This document shows, piece by piece, positions 1 to 14,300 of a stretch of 64,000 nt of DNA; positions within the stretch are counted from its first letter, which is position 1, and each line of letters begins with the position of its first letter. The position numbers were made by a program, and so were the translations under genes. Under the pieces are notes generated by a model. That model had not been told where the DNA came from and searched no databases. It was given only the letters and a program-made list of their open reading frames with translations. The stretch is from Chiridota heheva (Eukaryota; Echinodermata; Holothuroidea; Apodida; Chiridotidae). The DNA lies in assembly GCA_020152595.1 (NCBI GenBank), contig JAIGNY010001826.1, positions 275,001 through 339,000 of the forward strand, read 5' to 3'.

Positions 1-294
1 ATATGGGGTTATTTTAGAGCTTAGAAAACAGTAAGTGTTAAAAAGAAATGTTTATTGTGGAGAGAAAGTCTACAAAATATTACAAAACATTTAGTGATCA
101 TACTTTAAAAAACAATGGAAAATGAAATGAAATGATCAATACATTTATTTTAGACTTAGTCATACCTACAAATGCTTAAGAGATTGTGAGTGAGTTCTAA
201 TATAGGTGTACATTGAGGTATACCTAGCATAGATACGTGACTTTCACACGTTAGGTATATGTATATTAGACATTGGTGTTTTTCACCTTATTTG

Positions 295-876
295 TTAAAG
301 GATATGTTCAGTGGTCAAAGAATTTTATCTTACATGGATAAGGACTTTAAAAGGAACAAAATGGTAAAAAAAACGTTATTTTTTTTATTCCGTTAAGGAG
401 ATATCCAAGTTTAAACCTGTGTCTTATCTTTGTAGAAATGACTGGTGTAGTAAATCTACTATGCAGGTTGGCGGCCATATCCTCACATTCTTAACAATTG
501 TTAATGTATTTTTAAAGAAAATATATTGAACTCTTTTCCTATTTTAATTATTTTCCCTCAAACTTTCTTCAGGTAGTAAATTATAAATACCCTTACAAGA
601 TTCTGTTTGACTACTTTCCTGAGATATCCAATAGCTTTTAAGTTACAAAATCGAAGGACAAAATATGAAAGAATACATAATGAATTTGAGGAATCTGAGG
701 CTATGACATCACAACTAGTCTGATTTCTGTCATTTCTACACATATGATGCCAAACTTCAAACTTGAATATCTCCTTAATGGAATAAGATTTTTAAATGCT
801 TTCTTCACTATTTTGTTTCTTTTGAAATCCTCTTTCATATAAGATGGACTTGCTTGACCACTGAATTAATCCTTTA
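295..876. mobile_element. Foldback MITE, TTAAAGG family, copy 1
   Basis: A 0.58-kb non-coding element. The left arm begins TTAAAGGATATGTTCAGTGG and the right arm ends with its reverse complement (CCACTGAATTAATCCTTTA). The arms stay complementary for about 200 bp and surround a unique AT-rich centre. The same sequence recurs at 34175, 42794 and 46101, with more diverged copies at 3208, 55345 and 62039. No transposase is present, so it must be mobilised in trans. TTAA at the outer edge suggests a Kolobok/T2-type or piggyBac-type target; the superfamily is inference. Confidence 0.8.
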
Positions 877-2325
877 CGGTCTTTTTTTTTAGAAAGTGTG
901 GGTTTAACACTGTTGGGAAATCTTGCTTTTGAGCACTACTGACACATTTTTTTTGTATTGCCTATTTTAGAACAGTCTTTTACAAGTTTGTTCAAAGCAT
1001 TTTCAGTTCTATATTCATGATTGATGAAAATATGGATTTAGTTTATAAATGCAGAAAGTTGACGACAGCCAAAGATCTTTAGTTTCATTTTGCTCTTGAA
1101 TTTCAACCCCTGATGATGTCAATGCTTTTTCATGTTTTCAAAATATATTTTTCGAAGTCAGCAGGCATGGAAAGCTTTCCTTCAACTTGCTCACAAATTT
1201 GTATATTTTCTTGTCTTAAAGTGAGGCCTGAATATTCAGATAACCATCAAGTGGCTCATTTGATTCGATTTTGATGGGGTATCTTCAAATATTCATGCAT
1301 TTGAATACAAAGCTTACTAACGTTGTGTACACGTTTCACTAGTTGTTTAATACAGTATTAGAAAAAGACCATGTTAGATAACATTAATTTTTAAAGGACT
1401 ATGGATATCTAGAGGCAACATGGGCTTACATGCTTTAAAATTTGATCTGAACCATTAAAACAGCAAAATATTCCATGAAAATTGGTTAAAAATTGACCAA
1501 TATACAGCATTTTTAATTTGTAGGTTTTATTGTGCAATAATGTGTGACATCAATGGGGAAAGGATCCGTCATTACCTTTTGTAAAACCTTTGTTTTTTAT
1601 TCCTCTGCCAATGTTGTCTCAAATATAGAATTGGACTTCAGGCAAAATTTGATGGAAGTTTGTCACACTCCGAATCATCATGTATCTAAAAAAGACATTC
1701 TGAAATGCACAAGTAGCTGAATTTAAAGAATTATATCAAGATTTTGAGATGTGTTCCTCTTAGTATATCACAAATTCTGGACAAATTAACAAATCATGAA
1801 ACTTTGCTTAGTCATAACCTGAAAACTAAATAAGCTTTTTACAAATTTTAAGAACTATTCTACTCAGAATTCCATGCTCTTTCACATATCTAAAATCTGC
1901 TAGATGTCCATAGTCCTTGAAACAAATCAAATTTGTAGTCACTTTTTATTGGGCACAAAGACTTTTTTAAGGGTACATGATCATGGCTCCTTCCCTAACT
2001 GTTTTTACATTTTGAACAGTTTAATTCCAAAAGGTAAAGTTATCTTATAAATATTGTCCATTCAAGAGAAGATCATTTGATCTGGACAAGTAAAAATCTT
2101 ATATACACTGCTTTTTTATTTATTTACCACTCATCAAATTTCATTAAGTATGGTTTCTACAATTTTCTATGAAGCATTCCCTGTTTTCACCTTGAAGTGG
2201 GCCCTGTTAATATTTTGTGTCTTTCAAATAGTTTAGTGGGCGTAATAAATGGTCACACCTTGAATAGATAGTAGTGAATAGATAGTATTTTAGATTATCA
2301 CTTAAAACACACCTTGTCAGCAGTA
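877..2325. other. Gene-free AT-rich stretch
   Basis: No open frame, RNA gene or repeat boundary that I can support. The sequence is AT-rich with stops in all frames. Confidence 0.6.
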
Positions 2326-2700
2326 AAGCCATCATCTAATACTTGGGGAGGTCAAGCTATCGTCTAAAACTTGGGGGGAGGGGGTCAAGCTATCGTCTAA
2401 AACTTGGGGGGTGAAGCTATCGTCTAAAATTTGGGGGGTCAAGCTATTGTCTAAAACTTGCGGGGTCAAGCCATCATCTAAAACTTGGGGAGGTCAAACT
2501 ATCATCCAAAAAGTGAGGGGTTTAGCTATCGTGTAAAAAATGGGGGACCCAACCATCCAAAAAGTGGAGGGTCCAACCATGACCTGTGTGACATCAACAT
2601 CCGACCTGTGTAAAAAGTAAGGTCCAGCCATTGGTTAAGCCATGATCAAAAAAGTGGGGGTCCAACCATGACCTGTGTGACATCAACATCTAAAACATGG
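2326..2700. repeat. Degenerate ~30-bp tandem array
   Basis: Roughly ten imperfect units built on 'tcaagctatcgtctaaaact' followed by a G run of variable length. The units decay rightward into 'ccaaccatgacctgtgtgac', which itself occurs twice, about 89 bp apart (near 2574 and 2667). Non-coding minisatellite. Confidence 0.75.
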
Positions 2701-3207
2701 GAATCTGATAAACCTTGATAATATTATTTGTGTTATGGGTCCCCCTTTCCCTCCACACCATTACACCTTGTTATATCACCTTAAGATTGTTGTGCTATAA
2801 TTTTTGTATATTAATTTCTTTGTATGTAAATTATTATTGCAGTGATGGTTTTGTGATGTTGGTATATTTCTGTAGTCTGTCTTATCATCACAGATGTGGA
2901 AGCTAATTTCTATGTTTGAATTATGGGTGGGAGTATTCTTGGAACTGATGCCGTCAGTTTCAATGTGAATTTAAAGAGGCTGGAAGAAAATCAACTGAAA
3001 TAAGCTTCAATTTTAACTGCAAAATAGCTTGTATTTATTGGTGTTGTACATATAACATGTAGGCAGGCCTTGTTGCAGCACTTGGCATGCATAGCAAGTA
3101 TGGTTTCATCTCAAATCTTGGTACAAGTTAGATTTGTCATTTGTTATCAAACTTGCATTTTATTGCTGCTAAACATATTATGTAATTGTAATTAATTTGA
3201 AACAACA
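2701..3207. other. No feature recognised
   Basis: AT-rich unique-looking sequence with only short chance frames. Confidence 0.5.
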
Positions 3208-3515
3208 ATGGTTCAGTGGTCAAACAAAGTCACCTGATATGAAAAAAGGAAACCAAATGGTTTCATTCAATATCATATCCCGTCAAGTTCTCCCTCATTT
3301 GTTACAAATGGCTGAAATCAGACTAGCTTTGACATTACATTCCTCAAAAGTCTTTAGGTATTTGATTGTAGTTTTTCTGATTGTAGATTTTGCGGCTTAA
3401 AAGCGTTTGATTTGTCAGGAAAGTAGTAAATCAGAATCTAGTATGGTATAACTTAATACCTAACAAAAGTTTGAATACAAGCCAATTGATAAACTTGACC
3501 ACTGAACTAATGGTA
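3208..3515. mobile_element. Foldback MITE, copy 2 (diverged, internally shortened)
   Basis: Starts with GGTTCAGTGGTCAA and ends with TTGACCACTGAACTAA, the two arms of the TTAAAGG foldback family. Internal landmarks of the family ('gaaatcagactag', 'ttgcggcttaaaa') are still readable. It is older or more decayed than the copies at 34175 and 42794. Confidence 0.65.
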
Positions 3516-3639
3516 GAAAGTTAATCTTAAGAATCTGGTACATAAATAGAATCATGTGAAGTGGACAGTAATGCAGCTGTTTATAAGTGTGGAAATAGAT
3601 CTTTCCTCGTTACATACTTTTTAACCATTAAACATATCT

Positions 3640-3800
3640 CAGGGGTGGCAGAGTTTTCAAAGTATTGGGGGTGGGGAGGGCTAATGAGGTCAGGTGACAT
3701 GTGATCAAATTATTAGGGGCTAATGAGGTCTGGAAACATGATGATGCATGTTCATCCAAAATTATTCTGGCTGTGCCACCCCTGCATCTGATTAAATTAT
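3640..3800. repeat. Interspersed repeat, shared with 39190-39375
   Basis: Contains 'ctaatgaggtcaggtgacat' and ends near 'gccacccctgcatctgatt'. The same order of motifs recurs at 39190-39375. The family is unknown; it looks like an old non-coding TIR element with a G-rich centre. Confidence 0.55.
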
Positions 3801-5350
3801 TTATATTGTTTCTAGTGTAGTTAGCAACTTTAATTCCAAGTAAAGAGGGCACTTCTGTTAAAGATGGAGTTTGAAAATAGTTAATGCTTGTTGATCTTGG
3901 TGTAACACACGACATCATTATTATGTGAATATGTATATGAAAAGACTTATTTACGCAAAGAGAGATGTAATTGGAGAAGAGTAAATTGACTGGTAGAGAC
4001 TTTCAGATATGATAAGTGTTTGGTGATCATGTCTCTCAGAAGTTGTAATTCTTTTCCCCTCCAACCTCCAAATCCCATTTTTTTTATGCATTACTATGAT
4101 CAACATGTGTCAGGATGCTGACACAGTTTACTTTCTATGAATAGTGTTTTTATCAGCTGATTTCTAATCAAGAGGTGATTAAAAGTAATTGTACCCCATC
4201 CTCACCCTCCCCCCCCCATCCCAATCTCCTCCAAAGAAAATACATAATTATATGATTATTTGTAAGGATAAAAATGTCATCTAAATCAACCTAATTGATC
4301 AATCAGGGCTGAGATATACCTCAAGCTGGAGGTTCTATACCAACACCAATTAATTGGTCTCTTTATACTCCTATAGTCTGTGAAAAACAAAATTATCACA
4401 AGTTTTGTTTCTTGTTGGTAATATTTGTGCAGCCCTTCTCTTTTTGAACGTTTTATAATGAACCTTCTTCTTTGGCGTCACAAACGTTTTGAAAGGAACA
4501 AAGAGGATAAAATCAAATTTCATCAGGACCTGCTTCCCTCCCTATGCATTTCATCTTTGGACAGTATGTTAGAAATTAATGTAAGATTTCATACTGTTAA
4601 AACAAGAGATTGTCTGATTTAAGCAAAAATGGATCATTTATTTAGGTACCCTCTTTCCCTCCTTGCCTTCCACCTTTTTTGTTAGTAATGTAAACAAAAG
4701 ATTACACAAGTTACCTAGATATAGATCAGCTGATAAAGAAAGTATAAATTCATTCAGGAACATGCCTCCTCCATGCATGTTTATGTTACTGTATCCATCA
4801 ATGTATGTCAGATGAGTGATTTACATAAATAAATCAATCAATGAACTGTATATTCAAGGAAGTCTATTTTACTGATATGATACTTTTGTGTAAATTATTA
4901 TAAGATAAATACATTCCCATTTGTGCTTTAAATGGGGTTTATTCCATATTGTTATTATTTTTTCTTCTGTAAATCCTTGCCACATAAGATTGCTGTGCTT
5001 TCCTATTGTATAACTTGTACAATTTTTTTTAAATATTTTTCTAAAGAATCTGTACTTTTTCTTGCAAAAATATAATTAAATCATAAATACACAAGAAGCT
5101 GTTTGTGTCATTATTTTGCATGTCTGCTGTAACACTGAGGTACAGCCATAGTGGGACTTGTCTAAAGTAAAGTGGGGGAAAGTCATCAGTGGAGACAAAA
5201 TCATGCTACAAGATCAAAAATCACCATAAAAAAGTTACAAATTTGGAAAAAAGTGAGTGTGTGTGGGGGAGGGGGAATACCCATGCTCCCTCCCCCCCCC
5301 CCTCCTTAAATCCTGCCTATGGATACAGGTGACTGTAGGTGTATGGGCCC
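3801..5350. other. No gene recognised
   Basis: AT-rich sequence without a supported gene. A G-rich then C-rich patch at about 5255-5310 resembles the ends of other small elements in the window, but no boundary could be fixed. Confidence 0.5.
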
Positions 5351-8300
5351 AAACAATTTTAGGGTGGGGGCCAATTTAATTGTTTTGGGGAGGGGCCAAA
5401 TTAATTGTTTTGGGGAGGGGGTAAATTAATTTGTTTTGGCATAAGGACCAAATTAATTTGTTTTTAAGAGGACCAAATAAATTTTAGGGGAGAGGACCAA
5501 ATTAATTTGTTTTGGGGAGAGGACCAAATCAATTTGTTTTGGGGAGGGGGCAAAATTAATTTGTTTTGGGGAGGGACCAAATTAATTTGTTTTGGGAGAG
5601 GACCAAATTAATTTGTTTTGGGGAGGACCAAATTATTTTGTTTTGGGAGAGGACCAAATTAATTTGTTTTGTGGAGAGCCAATTAATTGTTTTGGGAGGG
5701 AGAAAAATTAATTGTTTTGGGGACCAATTTGATTTGTTTTGGGGAGAGGACCAATTTAATTTTTTTGGGAGAGGACCAAATTAATTTGCTTTGGGGAGGA
5801 CCAAATTAATTTGTTTTGGGAAGGACCAAATTATTTTGTTTTGGGAGAGGACCAAATTAATTTGTTTTGTGGAGGAGCCAATTTAATTGGGAGGAGAAAA
5901 ATTAATTGTTTTAATTTTTGTTTTGGGAGAGGACCAATTTAATTGTTTTGGGAGAGGACCAAATTAATTTGTTTTGGGGAGAGGACCAAATTATTTTGTT
6001 TTGGGAGAGGACCAAATTAATTTGTTTTTGGGCCAATTTAATTGTTTTGGGGGGAGGGCCAAATTGATTGTTTTGGGAGAGGACCAAATGAATTTGTTTG
6101 GGGAGAGGACCAAATTAATTTGTTTTGGGGAGAGGACCAAATTATTTTGTTTTGGGAGAGGACCAAATTAATTTGTTTTGCCAATTTTTTGTTCTGGGAG
6201 GAGAAAAATTAATTGTTTTGGGAGGGGGCCAATTTAATTGTTTTGGGAGAGGACCAATTTAATTGTTTTAGGGGAGAGGACCAAATTAATTTGTTTTGGG
6301 AGGGACCAAATTAATTTGTTTTAGGGAGGACCAAATTATTTTGTTTGGGGAGAGGACCAAATTAATTTGTTTTGTGGAGGAGCCGTGTTAATTGTTTTGG
6401 GAGGGGACAATTTAATTGTTTTGGGGGAGAGGAAAATTAATTGTTTTGGGAGGGTTTTGATTGTTTTGGGGAGAGGACAAATTAATTTGTTTTGGGAGAG
6501 GACCAAAAGAATTTGTTTTGGGGGGAGGACCAAATTAATTTGTTTTGGGAGGGCCAATTTAATTGTTTTGGGAGGGGCCAAATTGATTGTTTTGGGGAGA
6601 GGACCAAATTAATTTGTTTTGTGGAGGAGCCAATTTAATTGTTCTGGGGAGGGAGAAAAGTTAATTGTTTTGGGGAGGGGGCCAATTTAATTGTTTTGGG
6701 GAGAGGACCAATTTAATTGTTTTAGGAGAGGACCAAATGAATTTGCTTTGGGAGGACCAAATTAATTTGTTTTGGGAGAGGACCAAATTATTTTGTTTTG
6801 GCGAGAGGACCAAATTAATTTGTTTTGTGGAGGAGCCGTGTTAATTGTTTTGGGGAGGGGCCAATTTAATTGTTCTAGGGAGGGAGAAAAATTAATTGTT
6901 TTGTGGAGGGGGCCAATTTAATTGTTTTGGGGAGAGGACCAAATTAATTTGTTTTGGGGAGAGGACCAAATTAATTTGTTTTGGGGAGAGGACCAAATTA
7001 ATTTGTTTTGGGGAGGGTGCCAATTTAATTTGTTTTGGGGAGGGGGCCAATTTAATTTGTTTTGGGGAGAGGACCAAATTAATTTGTTTTGGGGAGAGGA
7101 CCAAATGAATTTGTTTTGGGGAGAGGACCAAATTAATTTGTTTTGGGGAGAGGACCAAATTAATTTGTTTTGTGGAGGAGCCAATTTAATTGTTCTGGGA
7201 GGGAGAAAAATTAATTGTTTTGGGGAGGGGCCAATTTGATTGTTTTGGGAGAGGACCAATTTAATTGTTTTGGGGAGAGGACCAAATGAATTTGCTTTGG
7301 GGAGGGACCAAATTAATTTGTTTTGGGAGAGGACCAAATTATTTTGTTTGGGAGAGGACCAAATTAATTTGTTTTGTGGAGGAGCCGTGTTAATTGTTTT
7401 GGGAGGGGACAATTTAATTTGTTCTGGGAGGAGAAAAATTAATTGTTTTGGGAGGGGTCCAATTTGATTGTTTTGGGGAGAGGACAAATTTAATTGTTTT
7501 GGGGAGAGGACCAAAAGAAGGGAGAGGACCAAATTAATTTGTTTTGGGGAGGGCCAATTTAATTGTTTTGGGGAGGGGGCCAAATTGATTGTTTTGGGGA
7601 GGGACCAAATTAATTTGTTTTGTGGAGGAGCCAATTTAATTGTTCTGGGGAGGGAGAAAAGTTAATTGTTTTGGGGAGGGCCAATTTGATTGTTTTGGGG
7701 AGAGGACCAATTTAATTGTTTTGGGAGAGGACCAAATGAATTTGTTTTGGGAGAGGACCAAATTAATTTGTTTTGGGGAGAGGACCAAATTATTTTGTTT
7801 TGGGAGAGGACCAAATTAATTTGTTTTTGGAGGAGCCGTGTTAATTGTTTTGGGAGGGGCCAAATTAATTGTTCTAGGGAGGAGAAAAATTAATTGTTTT
7901 GTGGAGGGGCCAATTTAATTGTTTTGGGGAGAGGACCAAATTAATTTGTTTTGGGAGAGGACCAAATTAATTTGTTTTGGGGAGAGGACCAAATTATTTT
8001 GTTTTGGGGAGAGGACCAAAATAATTTGTTTTGGGGAGGGGCCAATTTAATTGTTTTGGTGAGGGGGCAAAATGAATTTGCTTTTGAGAGAGGACCAAAT
8101 TAATTTGTTTTGGGGAGGGGGCCAATCTAATTGTTTTGGGGAGGGGGCCAAATTGATTGTTTTGGGGAGAGGACCAAATGAATTTGCTTTTGAGAGAGGA
8201 CCAAATTAATTTGTTTTGGGGAGGGGGCCAATCTAATTGTTTTGGGGAGGGGGCCAAATTGATTGTTTTGGGGAGAGGACCAAATTAATTTGTTTTGGGA

Positions 8301-11300
8301 AACGACCAAATTTTTTTGTTTTGGGGAGAGGACCAAATTAATTTGTTCTGTGGAGGAGCCAATTTAATTGTTCTGGGGAGGGAGAAAAATTAATTGTTTT
8401 GGGGAGGGGACCAATTTAATTGTTTTGGGGAGAGGACAAATTTAATTGTTTTGGGGAGAGGTCCCAAAGAATTTGCTTTGGGGAGAGGACCAAATTAATT
8501 TGTTTTGGGGAGAGGACCAAATTATTTTGTTTTGGGGAGAGGACCAAAATAATTTGTTTTGGGGAGTGGCCAATCTAATTGTTTTGGGGAGGGGGCAAAA
8601 TTGATTGTTTTGGGGAGAGGACCAAATGAATTTGCTTTTAAGAGAGGACCAAATTAATTTGTTTTGGGGAAAGGACCAAATTATTTTGTTTTGGGGAGAG
8701 GACCAAATTAATTTGTTTTGTGGAGGAGCCAATTTAATTGTTCTCGGGAGGGAGAAAAATTAATTGTTTTGGGGAGGGGGCCAATTTGATTGTTTTGGGG
8801 AGAGGACCAATTTAATTGTTTTAGGGAGAGGACCAAATGAATTTGCTTTGGGGAGGGGACCAAATTAATTTGTTTTGGGGAGAGGATCAAATTATTTTGT
8901 TTTGGCGAGAGGACCAAATTAATTTGTTTTGTGGAGGAGCCATGTTAATTGTTTTGGGGAGGGGCCAATTTAATTGTTCTAGGGAGGGAGAAAAATTAAT
9001 TGTTTTGGGGAGGGGGCCAATTTAATTGTTTTGGGGAGAGGACAAATTTAATTGTTTTGGGGAGAGGACCAAAAGAATTTGCTTTGGGGAGAGGACCAAA
9101 TTAATTTGTTTTGGGGAGAGGACCAAATTATTTTGTTTTGGGGAGAGGACCAAAATAATTTGTTTTGGGGATGGGCCAATCTAATTGTTTTGGGGAGGGG
9201 GCCAAATTGATTGTTTTGGGGAGAGGACCAAATGAATTTGCTTTTGAGAGAGGACCAAATTAATTTGTTTTGGGGAGGGGCCAATTTAATTGTTTTGGGG
9301 AGGGGCCAAATTGATTGTTTTGGGGAGAGGACCAAATGAATTTGTTTTGTGGAGAGGACCAAATTATTTTGTTCTGGGGAGAGGACCAAATTAATTTGTT
9401 TTGTGGAGGAGCCGTGTTAATTGTTTTGGTGAGGGGGCAATTTAATTGTTTTGGTGAGGGGCAATTTAATTGTTTTGGTGAGGGGGCCAAATTGATTGTT
9501 TTGGGGAGAGGACCAAAGGAATTTGCTTTGGGGAGAGGACCAAAATAATTTGTTTTGGGGAGAGGACCAAAATAATTTGCTTTGGGGAGAGGACCAAATT
9601 AATTTGTTTGGGGGAGGGGCCAATTTAATTGTTTTGGTGAGGGGGCAATTTAATTGTTTTGGTGAGGGGGCCAAATTGATTGTTTTGGGGAGAGGACCAA
9701 AAGAATTTGCTTTGGGGAGAGGACCAAATTAATTTGTTTTGGGGAGAGGACCAAAATAATTTGCTTTGGGGAGAGGACCAAATTAATTTGTTTTGGGGAG
9801 GGGCCAATTTAATTGTTTTGGTGAGAGGACCAAATTGATTGTTTTGGGGAGAGGACCAAATGAATTTGCTTTTGGGGAGAGGACCAAATTATTTTGTTTT
9901 GAAGAGAGGACCAAATTATTTTGTTTTGGGGAGAGGACCAAATTAATTTGTTTTGTGGAGGAGCCAATTTAATTGTTCTAGGGAGGGAGAAAAATTAATT
10001 GTTTTGGGGAGAGGACAAATTTAATTGTTTTGGGGAGAGGTCCAAAAGAATTTGTTTTGGGGAGAGGACCAAAAGAATTTGCTTTGGGAGAGGACCAAAT
10101 TAATTTGTTTTGGGGAGGGGCCAGTTTAATTGTTCTCGGGAGAGGACCAAAAGAATTTGCTTTGGGGAGAGGACCAAATTAATTTGTTTTGGGGAGAGGA
10201 CCAAATTATTTTGTTTTGGGGAGAGGACCAAATTAATTTGTTTTGTGGAGGAGCCAATTTAATTGTTCTCGGGAGGGAGAAAAATTAATTGTTTTGGGGA
10301 GGGGACCAATTTAATTGTTTTGGGGAGAGGACAAATTTAATTGTTTTGGGGAGAGGACCAAAAGAATTTGCTTTGGGGAGAGGACCAAATTAATTTGTTT
10401 TGGGGAGAGGACCAAATTATTTTGTTTTGGGGAGAGGACCAAAATAATTTGTTTTGGGGAGGGGGCCAAATTGAATGTTTTGGGGAGGGGGCCAATTTAT
10501 TTTGTTTTGTGGAGAGGACCAAATTATTTTGTTTTGGGGAGAGGACCAAATTAATTTGTTTTGTGGAGGAGCCAATTTAATTGTTCTCGGGAGGGAGAAA
10601 AATTAATTGTTTTGGGGAGGGGGCCAAATTAACTGTTTTGAGGAGAGGACCAATTTAATTGTTTTAGGGAGAGGACCAAATGAATTTGCTTTGGGGAGAG
10701 GACCAAATTAATTTGTTTTGGGGAGAGGACCAAATTATTTTGTTTTGGGAAACGACCAAATTATTTTGTTTTGGGGAGGGGACCAAATTAATTTGTTTTG
10801 TGGAGGAGCCAATTTAATTGTTCTGGGGAGGGAGAAAAATTAATTGTTTTGGGGAGGGGACCAATTTAATTGTTTTGGGGAGAGGACAAATTTAATTGTT
10901 TTGGGGAGAGGACCAAAAGAATTTGCTTTGGGGAGAGGACCAAATTAATTTGTTTTGGCGAGAGGACCAAATTATTTTGTTTTGGGGAGAGGACCAAATT
11001 AATTTGTTTTGTGGAGGAGCCAATTTAATTGTTCTCGGGAGGGAGAAAAATTAATTGTTTTGGGGAGGGGGCCAAATTAACTGTTTTGAGGAGAGGACCA
11101 ATTTAATTGTTTTAGGGAGAGGACCAAATGAATTTGCTTTGGGGAGAGGACCAAATTAATTTGTTTTGGGGAGAGGACCAAATTATTTTGTTTTGGGGAG
11201 AGGACCAAAATAATTTGTTTTGGGGAGAGGACCAAATTAATTTGTTTTGGGGAGAGGACCAAATTAATTTGTTTTGGGGAGAGGACCAAATTAATTTGTT

Positions 11301-14300
11301 TTGGGGAGAGGACCAAATTATTTTGTTTTGGGAAACGACCAAATTATTTTGTTTTGGGGAGGGGACCAAATTAATTTGTTTTGTGGAGGAGCCAATTTAA
11401 TTGTTCTGGGGAGGGAGAAAAATTAATTGTTTTGGGGAGGGGACCAATTTAATTGTTTTGGGGAGAGGACAAATTTAATTGTTTTGGGGAGAGGACCAAA
11501 TTATTTTGTTCTGGGGAGAGGACCAAATTAATTTGTTTTGTGGAGGAGCCAATTTAATTGTTCTGGGGAGGGAGAAAATTAATTGTTTTGGGGAGGGACC
11601 AATTTAATTGTTTTGACAAATTTAATTGTTTTGGGGAGAGGACCAAAAGAATTTGCTTTGGGGAGAGGACCAAATTAATTTGTTTTGGGGAAAGGACCAA
11701 ATTATTTTGTTTTGGGGAGAGGACCAAATTAATTTGTTTTGTGGAGGAGCCATGTTAATTGTTTTGGGGAGGGGCCAATTTAATTGTTCTAGGGAGGGAG
11801 AAAAATTAATTGTTTTGGGGAGGGGGCCAATTTAATTGTTTTGGGGAGAGGACAAATTTAATTGTTTTGGGGAGAGGACCAAAAGAATTTGCTTTGGGGA
11901 GAGGACCAAATTAATTTGTTTTGGGGAGAGGACCAAATTATTTTGTTTTGGGAGAGGACCAAAATAATTTGTTTTTGGATGGGCCAATCTAATTGTTTTG
12001 GGGAGGGCCAAATTGATTGTTTTGGGAGAGGACCAAATTAATTTTTGACCAAATTAATTTGTTTTGGGGAGGCCAATTTAATTGTTTTGGGGAGGGGGCC
12101 AAATTGATTGTTTTGGGGAGAGGACCAAATGAATTTGCTTTGGGGAGAGGACCAAATGAATTTGTTTTGTGGAGAGGACCAAATTATTTTGTTTTGGGGA
12201 GAGGACCAAATTAATTTGTTTTGTGGAGGAGCCAATTTAATTGTTCTCGGGAGGGAGAAAAATTAATTGTTTTGGGGAGGGGGCCAATTTGATTGTTTTG
12301 GGGAGAGGACCAATTTAATTGTTTTAGGGAGAGGACCAAATGAATTTGCTTTGGGGAGGGGACCAAATTAATTTGTTTTAGGGAGAGGACCAAATTATTT
12401 TGTTTGGGGAGAGGACCAAATTAATTTGTTTTGTGGAGGAGCCGTGTTAATTGTTTTGGGGAGGGGACAATTTAATTGTTCTGGGGAGGGAGAAAAATTA
12501 ATTGTTTTGGGGAGGGGTCCAATTTGATTGTTTTGGGGAGAGGACAAATTTAATTGTTTTGGGGAGAGGACCAAAAGAATTTGCTTTGGGGAGAGGACCA
12601 AATTAATTTGTTTTGGGGAGGGCCAATTTAATTGTTTTGGGAGGGCCAAATTGATTGTTTTGGGGAGAGGACCAAATTAATTTGTTTTTTGGAGGAGCCA
12701 ATTTAATTTGTTTTGGGGAGGACCAAATTAATTGTTTTGTTAATTGGGGAGGGGCCAATTTAATTGTTTTGGGAGGGGCCAATTTAATTGTTTTGGGGGG
12801 AGAGGACCAAATTAATTTGTTTTGGGGAGGACCAAATTAATTTGTTTTGGGAGAGGACCAAATTATTTTGTTTTGGGGAGAGGACCAAATTAATTTGTTT
12901 TGGGAGGAGCCAATGTTAATTGTTTTGGGGAGGGACAAATGAATTGTTTGAGGAGAGAAAATTAATTTGTTTTGGGATTGTTTTGGGAGGGGATTGTTTT
13001 GGGGAGAGGACCAAATTAATTTGTTTTGGGGAGGGGCCAATTTAATTGTTTTGGGAGAGGACCAAATTAATTTGTTTTGGGGAGAGGACCAATTAATTTG
13101 TTTTGAGAGAGGACCAAATTAATTTGTTTTGGGATTTGTTTTGTGGGGGCCAATCTAATTGTTTTTGGGAGGGCCAAATTAATTGTTTTGGGAGAGGACC
13201 AAATTAATTTGTTTTTGGGAGAGGACCAAATTAATTTGTTTTGGGGAGGGCCAATTAATTGTTTTGGGAGGGGGCCAAATTGATTGTTTTGACCAAATTA
13301 ATTTGTTTTGGGAGAGGACCAAATTAATTTGTTTTGGGGAGAGGACCAAATTAATTTGTTTTGGGGAGAGGACCAAATTAATTTGTTTTGGGGAGAGGAC
13401 CAAATTAATTTGTTTTGGGGAGAGGACCAAATTAATTTGTTTTGGGAGGAGCCAATTTTTGTTCTGGGGAGGATTTAAAGGGGGCAATTTAATTGTTTTT
13501 GGGAGGGGGGCCAAAATTGATTGTTTTGGGGAGGACCAATTTAATTTGTTTTGGGGAGAGGACCAAATTAATTTGTTTTGGGGGGAGAGGACCAAATTAA
13601 TTTGTTTTGGGGATTTAATTGAGGACCAAATTAATTTGTTTTGGGGAGGTCCAAAAGAATTTGTTTTGGGAGGGGGCCAAATTAATTTGACCAAATGAAT
13701 TTTTTGGGGAGGGAGAGGACCAAATTATTTTGTTTTGGGGAGAGGACCAAATTAATTTGTTTTAATTGTTTTGGGGGGGAGAAAAATTAATTTTGTTTTG
13801 CAAAAATTGATTGTTTTGGGAGAGGACCAAATTAATGTTTTGTTTTGGGAGAGGGGGAGAGGACCAAATTAATTTGTTTTGGGAGAGGACCAAATTAATT
13901 TGTTTTGGGGAGGAGTAGGGAGAGGACCAAATTAATTTGTTTTGGGAGGGGACCAATTTAATTTGTTTTGGGGAGAGGACCAAAATTAATTTGTTTTGGG
14001 AGGGCCAATTTAATTTAATTGTTTTGGGAGGGGCCAAAGGACAAAATTGTTTTGTTTTGGGAGAGGACCAAATTAATTTGTTTTGGGGAGAGAACCAAAT
14101 TAATTTGTTTTGGGGAGGGACCAAATTAATTTGTTTTTAGGAGCCATGTTAATTGTTTTGGGAGGACCAATTTAATTGTTTTGGAGGGCCAAATTAATTG
14201 TTTTGGGAGGGCCAAATTAATTGTTTTGGGAGAGGACAAATTTAATTTGTTTTGGGAGAGGGAGAGGACCAAATTAATTTGTTTTGGGGAGAGGACCAAA